A stretch of 50,958 nucleotides of DNA from Mycobacterium sp. 1274761.0 (lineage in GTDB: Bacteria; Actinomycetota; Actinomycetes; Mycobacteriales; Mycobacteriaceae), in the NCBI RefSeq assembly GCF_001668615.1, contig NZ_LZMC01000064.1, forward strand, positions 1 through 50,958, written 5' to 3'. A program made the translations under genes and the position numbers. Below are positions 45,617 to 50,958 of the stretch, in pieces (within the stretch, counting starts at the first letter, position 1; each line of letters begins with the position of its first letter). The notes below the pieces were generated by a model. It was not told where the DNA came from, searched no databases, and saw only the letters and a program-made list of their open reading frames with translations.

Positions 45617-45964
45617 CTAACCGGTTGAGGTTCCGGTCCAGTATTCGGCGAAGCGGTCACCGCGCAGCCGCAGGATGTCGTTGCCGGTGAAGGACATCGG
45701 GCCCTCTGCAGACCGGCCCGCGCCCTTCCACCGGCCGAACACCATGTCGCCGTCCACGAACGGTCCCAGCTCGATGTCAAAGGTCAAGTCCGACAGCATG
45801 TTCCGCGTCTCGGCAATGATCTCCTGCAACTGCTGCGGGCCGCGGACCTCACGGTTGGGCCAGTGCCCGACGAAATCATCGGTGACTATCTCAGCCGCGA
45901 CGGGCTTGCCCGCCGCCCACAGCTCGGTGATCCAACGCTCGTACAGCGCCTTTGGTGAGGTCAT
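45617..45964 (-). CDS. SnoaL-like / ester cyclase-type protein
   Basis: A 115-residue NTF2-fold protein (VTDDFVGHWPNREVRGPQQL, VFGRWKGAG, RLRGDRFAEYW), like the SnoaL polyketide cyclases and many small proteins of unknown role. It is convergent with the sulfotransferase, four bases apart. Start ATG 45964. The reaction is unknown. Confidence 0.82.
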   Translation of the reverse strand: MTSPKALYERWITELWAAGKPVAAEIVTDDFVGHWPNREVRGPQQLQEIIAETRNMLSDLTFDIELGPFVDGDMVFGRWKGAGRSAEGPMSFTGNDILRLRGDRFAEYWTGTSTG

Positions 45965-46064
45965 GGCCGGTTACTACCCACAGCCGGGGCCTGGTAATCA
46001 GCGGGCGGGTGTGCCGACCTGCGACCCCGGGTACCCAACACCGTTCTCACCGCGAAAGGCAGCA

Positions 46065-47066
46065 ATGACCGCAGCATCAACCAAGCTCGACCCGCGCGAC
46101 ATCGCCGAGGCGCAGCGCATCGTCGGCGCCGTCGGCGACGCCTTCTCGGCGAAGGTGGTCGGCCAGCAGAACCTGCGCGAGTCGCTGCTGATCGGACTGC
46201 TCGCCGGGGGTCACATCCTGATCGAAAGCGTGCCCGGCCTGGCCAAGACGACGGCGGCACGCGTCATCGCCGAATCGATCCACGGCGGCTTCCAACGCAT
46301 TCAGTGCACACCAGACCTGCTGCCCAGCGACATCATCGGCACGCAGGTATACGAGGCGGCGACCAACAGCTTCGTCACCCAGCTCGGGCCCGTACACACC
46401 AACATCGTGCTGCTCGACGAGATCAACCGCTCGAGCGCCAAGACCCAGAGCGCGATGCTCGAAGCGATGGAGGAGCGCCAAACCACCATCGCGGGCACCG
46501 TCTATCCGATCCCCGAGCCGTTTCTGGTCATCGCCACCCAGAATCCCGTCGACCAGGAGGGCACCTATCCGCTGTCGGAGGCGCAGACCGACCGCTTCAT
46601 GCTCAAGGACGTCCTGTCCTATCCGTCAGCTGACGAAGAGGTCGAGGTGATGGACCGGATGGACGCCGGGCTCTACGACAAGGACCACCGCACCCGCCCC
46701 GTCGTCGACCTTGACGACGTGCGCCGGCTGCAGGCCATCGTGCGACACGTCTACATGGATCGCGCGCTGCGCCGTTACGCCAGCGAGCTCGTCGCCGTGA
46801 CCCGCGCACCCGACGAGGTCCTGCCCCGCCAGCTCGCCCGGCTCGTCGAGTACGGCGCCAGCCCGCGGGCGACCATCACGTTCGTGAAATCCGCTCGCGC
46901 GCTTGCTTTGTTGTCGGGTCGCGCCCACGTCATTCCCGACGACGTCGCCGCGCTGGCACACCGGGTCCTGCGACACCGGCTGATCCTCGGCTTTGAGGCG
47001 GCGAGCAACGGGGTGACCCCCGAGGTCATCATCGACGCTGTGCTGCAAGCGGTTCGGGTGCCGTAG
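46065..47066 (+). CDS. MoxR-type AAA+ ATPase
   Basis: A 333-residue AAA+ ATPase of the MoxR group. Walker A is ESVPGLAKTTAAR, Walker B NIVLLDEINRSSAKTQSAML, sensor I IATQNPVDQEGTYPLSEAQ and the sensor II/lid region near YGASPRATITFVKSARALAL. MoxR proteins act as chaperones with VWA-domain partners encoded next to them, as here. ATG 46065 has AAAGGCAG upstream. First gene of a six-gene run. Confidence 0.93.
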   Translation: MTAASTKLDPRDIAEAQRIVGAVGDAFSAKVVGQQNLRESLLIGLLAGGHILIESVPGLAKTTAARVIAESIHGGFQRIQCTPDLLPSDIIGTQVYEAATNSFVTQLGPVHTNIVLLDEINRSSAKTQSAMLEAMEERQTTIAGTVYPIPEPFLVIATQNPVDQEGTYPLSEAQTDRFMLKDVLSYPSADEEVEVMDRMDAGLYDKDHRTRPVVDLDDVRRLQAIVRHVYMDRALRRYASELVAVTRAPDEVLPRQLARLVEYGASPRATITFVKSARALALLSGRAHVIPDDVAALAHRVLRHRLILGFEAASNGVTPEVIIDAVLQAVRVP

Positions 47067-47075
47067 AGGTCAACG

Positions 47076-47975
47076 GTGGGCAAGCATCTCAACAGGGCGA
47101 GGTCGCATTTCGGAACCGATACTCGCGGCCTCCTCGAAGGCGGCCGTTATGCGTTGCTGCACAGTCGGAGTCTGGAATTCGACGACCTGCGCCCCTACGT
47201 GCGGGGTGACGACGTCCGCGACATCGACTGGAAGGCATCGGCGCGCTCGGGCAACGTATTGATCAAACGCTTCGTCGACGAGAAGCACCACAAGATCCTT
47301 CTCGTCGCCGACGCCGGCCGCAACATGACCGCACAGGCGCCGAGCGGCGAAGCGAAAATCGATGTGGCCGCGAATATTCTGGGCGCGTTCGGTCTGATCA
47401 CACTAGGCCGGGCCGATCAGATCGGCATGGTGTACGGCGACGGCCGCGGCAGTGTGAACATCCGGCAGGGTCGCGGCGAAACCCACATCGAGTCCATGCT
47501 GCACCGGTTCTACGGCCATGTCCTGGCCAAGCCCGGACCCAGCGATATCTGCTGCCAGCTGGAGTACGTGGCCACCCATTATCGCCACTCGATGCTCATC
47601 GTCGTCGTATCCGACGAACCCGACGTGGACGATCGTCTCGCCGACGTGGTGCGCCGGCTCGCGGGCCGTCACGACGTCATGTGGGCGATGGTTGCCGACG
47701 CGCCCGCGATCGGCACACCGGACGCCGTCGGCGACGGATTCGACGTTGCGACTGGCCGTTTCGTCCTGGGCGGTGCCAACTTGAGCCCGCGCATCGTCAC
47801 GGCCTATCGGCGTGCCGAACAACAGCGGCGGCGCGAACTCAAGGAGTTCATGACCGCGCATGCGGTCCCGAACACCACCATCGGTGGCAGCCGGCAGATC
47901 CGCTCCCGACTCATCGAGATGACCCAGGTCTTCTCGGCCTCTTCACGTGCGGGGGTGGCGACCCGTGCCGGATGA
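47076..47975 (+). CDS. DUF58 domain protein
   Basis: A 299-residue protein with a DUF58 domain (SLEFDDLRPYVRGDDVRDID, then WKASARSGNVLIKRFVDEKH) and a VWA-like fold after it (ILLVADAGRNMTAQAPS; SMLIVVVSDEPD). It is the standard partner of MoxR. GTG 47076 follows the MoxR stop by nine bases. The DxSxS metal motif reads DAGRN, so metal binding is doubtful. Localisation is probably cytoplasmic. Confidence 0.9.
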   Translation: MGKHLNRARSHFGTDTRGLLEGGRYALLHSRSLEFDDLRPYVRGDDVRDIDWKASARSGNVLIKRFVDEKHHKILLVADAGRNMTAQAPSGEAKIDVAANILGAFGLITLGRADQIGMVYGDGRGSVNIRQGRGETHIESMLHRFYGHVLAKPGPSDICCQLEYVATHYRHSMLIVVVSDEPDVDDRLADVVRRLAGRHDVMWAMVADAPAIGTPDAVGDGFDVATGRFVLGGANLSPRIVTAYRRAEQQRRRELKEFMTAHAVPNTTIGGSRQIRSRLIEMTQVFSASSRAGVATRAG

Positions 47976-48438
47976 CGTGCTGCGGTTCATCATCGGGCCG
48001 ATGCCGTATTCGCCGTGGTGGCTGTGGTGCGGGCTGGCTCTGCTCGCCGCGGTAAGCGCCTGGTGTGTCGGGGTGATCGTCTGGACACTTCCGACGTCCC
48101 AGCTGCGGACGATTCCCTGGATCCGATCTCTGCACGCGAAGTTGCTGCGGCGCAAGTTCTCTCGCGCCATCCGGGCGATCGATAACCGGTATCGTGCCGG
48201 TGAACTGACACCCGCCGAGGCCAGCCATCAGATGAGCAGGACGCTGCGCGCCTTCCTGCACCAGGCGACCGGCGTGCCCGCGCAGTACATGCACGTCGGG
48301 GAAATCAGGTGCAGCGAGTTGGCGGAGGCGGCGCCGCTGTTCTCTGCGCTCAACGACGCCCGGTTCAACACCGCATCACCGGTCGAGATCAGCCAGGCCG
48401 GTTCCGCCGCCGAGGAGTTGATCCGCACGTGGCCCTGA
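47965..48438 (+). CDS. Single-helix membrane protein, DUF4381-like position
   Basis: A 157-residue protein with one N-terminal membrane helix (about 18-40, after PYSPWWLW) and a helical soluble domain (RKFSRAIRAIDNRYRAGELT; MSRTLRAFLHQ). Layout and position match DUF4381-type proteins in MoxR/Bat operons, though I cannot verify the family. GTG 47965 lies inside the end of the DUF58 gene (11-base overlap). Confidence 0.78.
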   Translation: MPDDVLRFIIGPMPYSPWWLWCGLALLAAVSAWCVGVIVWTLPTSQLRTIPWIRSLHAKLLRRKFSRAIRAIDNRYRAGELTPAEASHQMSRTLRAFLHQATGVPAQYMHVGEIRCSELAEAAPLFSALNDARFNTASPVEISQAGSAAEELIRTWP

Positions 48439-49430
48439 CGTGGTGGCCCGTCGCACTCGCCGGGATCGTCTGCCTCGCAGCGGCCGTAGCCCTGGCGTTC
48501 CTGCTTCCCATGGAGGCGGCCCGGCGTCAGCTGCGGCGGCTGGCGAACTCGTCGCGGTTGACGCGACTGCCTGAGTATGCCCGGATGGCCCGCGCAAGGC
48601 TGCTTTCGATGCTCGTCGCCGTGGTTCTGCTCGCGGTGTTGTTCGGCGCCGCGACTGTGGCCGGCGCCCGGCCGAGCGGATGGTGGTGGTCGAACGCGGC
48701 CTCCGACGCCCCACAGGACATCATGCTGTGCGTCGGTCAGCCGGTGACCGAACCATCGACGGGCACCTTCCTCACGTACTTCGCCGGTCAGGCGAGAACG
48801 TATGGCACGCAACGCATTGGTCTGACCTCCACCAACCGTCGCGTGATCCCGATGACCCGCGACTACCAGTACGTGGCGGGCAAGCTCGGGGCCCTCGCCA
48901 GGCTCTCACGGGTGCAGGATGATCAAAATGATGATGCCACCGCCACCTTCGTCCCTGCGGTGTCATACATCGACTACGCGGCCAGTGCCGAGGACGTGCT
49001 GGCGTTGTGCATTACCGGATTCCCGTCGTTCGATGCGAAGAGCCCACACCGTCGCTCGCTGATCTACTTCGGCCCCGGGCAGCTGCGCGCTCCGGAGGAA
49101 ACGCGGCGATCGCTGTTCACCGCCGATCAGGTCACGAGCATGGCCGGAAAGGCAGGCATCCAGATCAACGTGCTCAACCCGTCGAGCCGCACCGCAGGGG
49201 CACTTCCGTCGATCGCTAAAACCTCCGGCGGTCAGTACTTTTCGCTGGAGGACCGCGAGGATCAGCTGACCAATGATCTCAACACGATCGCGAGCAAGCC
49301 TCCTGCCGCGTCGGCGCCCGCCGAGCAGACCGCGACCGGCTGGTTCGGCGATGCGCCTGCCGTACCGCTGACGGTCGCCACGGTTGCGGCCGTTCTGCTG
49401 TGCCTGTCGCTGGTGGTGTTGCGGCGATGA
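48429..49430 (+). CDS. Membrane VWA-like protein, degenerate metal site
   Basis: A 333-residue protein with two N-terminal helices (about 5-25 and 57-77) and one at the C-terminus, enclosing a VWA-like domain. The MIDAS motif DxSxS is replaced by DIMLCVGQP, so the domain probably lacks metal. Further strands FVPAVSYIDYA and SLIYFGPGQLRAPEE are visible. GTG 48429 overlaps the previous stop by 10 bases. It corresponds to a BatA/BatB-type member. Confidence 0.8.
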   Translation: MALTWWPVALAGIVCLAAAVALAFLLPMEAARRQLRRLANSSRLTRLPEYARMARARLLSMLVAVVLLAVLFGAATVAGARPSGWWWSNAASDAPQDIMLCVGQPVTEPSTGTFLTYFAGQARTYGTQRIGLTSTNRRVIPMTRDYQYVAGKLGALARLSRVQDDQNDDATATFVPAVSYIDYAASAEDVLALCITGFPSFDAKSPHRRSLIYFGPGQLRAPEETRRSLFTADQVTSMAGKAGIQINVLNPSSRTAGALPSIAKTSGGQYFSLEDREDQLTNDLNTIASKPPAASAPAEQTATGWFGDAPAVPLTVATVAAVLLCLSLVVLRR

Positions 49431-50368
49431 CGTTCCAGCCCGTCGTTCCATGGATCGCACTGGCGGTGGTCGCTGTCGCGGTCATCGCGTTGCGGTTGCT
49501 CACGATGCGGCGTCTGCATGCCACCGCTGGCGCGCGATGGTCCACCGTGTGGCGGTGGTCGGGGCTGACACTGGCCGTTTTGTTGATCCTCATCGCTGCG
49601 GCCCGGCCGGGGATCGAGCACGAAGAGCGGGCCGGTGTCACGGCGCCCCGATCGGCGCAGAACACCAACGTCATCTTCGTCGTCGACCGGTCGCCGGATT
49701 CCGCGATCGAGGATTTCGCCGACCGGCAATCGCGAATGTCGGGGATTCGCAACGACATCGAGGCGTTGATCGACCAATACCCGAAGGCCCGGTTTGCGAT
49801 GATCTCGTTCGCGTCGCGCGCCTCGCTGGACTGGCCGTTGTCCGAGGACGCGTGGAGCCTGAAGCCAGTAGTGGCGCGCATCGCACCCTATCCGGCCGGC
49901 GAGACCGACGAGGACGTCAACGCCGCGGCCGCCGCCAACGTGCTGCGCTACCAGTTGATCGCGGCCGGTCAGCAGTATCCGGAGTCGCAGAGCCTGGTGT
50001 TCTACTTCGGTTCCGGCGCACCGGGATCCCGCGCACCGCAGGGCGAGTTCGACCGGTCACCCTTTATCGACGGCGGCGCGGTCTTCGGCTACGGGGCAGC
50101 GCAGAACCAGCCCGGCTTGCGCAGGATTGCCGAGCAGTTGGGCGTGCCCTATGTCAATCGCGACGACGGCGGATCGATCACTGAATCCGCCCCGGCAGCC
50201 GGCGGTGAGAAGTCGATCACCGCCGCGACGGCATCCGGGGTTGCCGATCGCACCGAGCTGTACTGGCTGTTCACGCTCGTCGCTGCGGTGCTGCTGCTGT
50301 TCGAGCTGTTCGCCAGCATCCGCGATGTCCGGCGCACTCGGCTGGCAAGACGGGACGTGGCGGTATGA
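49427..50368 (+). CDS. Membrane VWA protein (BatB-like)
   Basis: A 313-residue protein with N-terminal helices at about 7-25 and 42-60, a VWA domain starting VIFVVDRSPDS (DxSxD in place of DxSxS), and a C-terminal helix (LYWLFTLVAAVLLLFELFAS). The domain faces outside. It starts at ATG 49427 overlapping the previous stop (ATGA), and its own stop overlaps the next gene by four bases. Confidence 0.87.
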   Translation: MTFQPVVPWIALAVVAVAVIALRLLTMRRLHATAGARWSTVWRWSGLTLAVLLILIAAARPGIEHEERAGVTAPRSAQNTNVIFVVDRSPDSAIEDFADRQSRMSGIRNDIEALIDQYPKARFAMISFASRASLDWPLSEDAWSLKPVVARIAPYPAGETDEDVNAAAAANVLRYQLIAAGQQYPESQSLVFYFGSGAPGSRAPQGEFDRSPFIDGGAVFGYGAAQNQPGLRRIAEQLGVPYVNRDDGGSITESAPAAGGEKSITAATASGVADRTELYWLFTLVAAVLLLFELFASIRDVRRTRLARRDVAV

Positions 50369-50958
50369 GCGCGCGCAGGCCGTCGCGGTTGTCGTTGAGG
50401 TGGCGGCTGCTGGCGTTCTCGGCGCCGGTGATTCTGATAGCGCTGATCGCCGCCGCCAAGATGATTTCGGTTGTGATAGCCGGAAATTCGGCCGCGGCGA
50501 ATTTCCGCGACGGCGACACGGGTGCGCTGCAGACCGACACCGCGGTGCTGAACGTGCTGAACGTGATCGAACCCGCGAGGGCGCCGTTCGCTTCAGGCAC
50601 TCTCGCGGTCCTGCAGGGGCGCCTCGATGAGGCCGAGGCGCGGTTCTCTGAAGCGCTGTCACGGACCGACCCCGCACAGTCGTGTCCCGTGTTGGTGAAC
50701 CTCGAGCTGGTCCGCGAACGACGCGGCGATATCGACGGCTGGGAAGGCCGCCCCGATCAGGCCCGCGAGCGGTACCGCAGCGCCCTGGACCTCGTCGCCC
50801 ACGCTCCCGAGGGGTGCTTCGAGAACAACACCGACCCCGACCTGGAGCGGCGGGCAGTTCGACACGACACCGTCGCCCGGCTGCAGGCCAAGGTCGCCGG
50901 TCTCGACAATGCGCCGCCACCTCAACGACAACCGCGACGGCCTGCGCGCGCTCATACC
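50365..50958 (+). CDS. TPR-like membrane protein (BatC-like), cut by window end
   Basis: The first 198 codons of a gene that runs past the window. An N-terminal helix (about 16-40) is followed by a helical, TPR-like region (LAVLQGRLDEAEARFSEALS; GRPDQARERYRSALDLV). ATG 50365 overlaps the upstream stop. In Bat operons a TPR protein follows the VWA genes, which fits. Its C-terminus is not seen. Confidence 0.8.
   Translation, partial: MSARRPSRLSLRWRLLAFSAPVILIALIAAAKMISVVIAGNSAAANFRDGDTGALQTDTAVLNVLNVIEPARAPFASGTLAVLQGRLDEAEARFSEALSRTDPAQSCPVLVNLELVRERRGDIDGWEGRPDQARERYRSALDLVAHAPEGCFENNTDPDLERRAVRHDTVARLQAKVAGLDNAPPPQRQPRRPARAHT

Overview
The window is chromosomal DNA from a mycobacterium, most likely a fast-growing, non-tuberculous one. 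The evidence is the high GC content, the frequent GTG starts and ATGA/GTGA overlaps, an antigen 85 homologue, a PE-PPE domain protein, a 13E12-type HNH protein, F420-type (FDOR) oxidoreductases, and gene order. From memory of M. tuberculosis H37Rv, the backbone matches Rv0558 to Rv0534c read backwards: menG, mgtA, DUF3592, menD, bpoC, menC, amidohydrolase, fadD8, menB, SDR, glyoxalase, pitA block, menE, Rv0541-like, Rv0540/Rv0539-like, galE-like, mtaP, menA. No rRNA, tRNA, insertion sequence, prophage or CRISPR array was seen. No stretch over 300 bases lacks a gene; the longest gaps (about 120-230 bases at 1637-1822, 14289-14482, 16093-16259, 24686-24916, 35487-35653 and 39528-39650) are described as promoters, operators or leaders where anything is visible.

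Layout. 49-7698: menG, an SDR, a cysteine-free antigen 85, MgtA-type mannosyltransferase, a thioredoxin-like lipoprotein, DUF3592, menD and bpoC. 7755-10942: accessory block with a DJ-1/isonitrile hydratase-like enzyme, its GlxA-type regulator, and a DUF2236 oxygenase-like gene bracketed by two related small membrane proteins. 10913-13497: menC and amidohydrolase. 13599-16511: small envelope or secreted proteins and a DGPF/YCII protein. 16577-22787: fadD8 with a KstR-like site, a 27-bp tandem repeat, an ECF42-like sigma factor, two FDOR proteins, menB, SDR and glyoxalase. 22788-26364: pitA block in reverse orientation, a PHO-box-like site, a second DUF3349 gene and menE.

26406-34070 holds a PPOX-fold protein, membrane proteins including a lipase maturation factor homologue, a molybdopterin oxidoreductase fused to a cytochrome b-like membrane domain, and a minus-strand operon of a GT2, a DUF2064 protein and a methyltransferase. 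34113-36103 has an HNH/13E12 gene under a perfect SOS box and a third FDOR. 36106-42637 runs from nitronate monooxygenase through an alpha/beta hydrolase, a PE-PPE domain protein, epimerase and mtaP to menA. 42634-45964 is a TetR/DUF1214/sulfotransferase/SnoaL accessory set. 46065-50958 is a MoxR/DUF58/VWA (Bat-like) operon cut by the window end.

Function. Six or seven genes (menD, menC, menE, menB, menA, menG, and possibly the bpoC-type hydrolase) cover most of menaquinone synthesis. The most interesting regulatory signals are an ECF42 sigma gene that appears to run as one operon into two F420-type reductases and menB, a matching ECF42-type promoter in front of a distant DGPF gene, and KstR-, LexA- and PHO-type sites in front of fadD8, the HNH gene and pitA.
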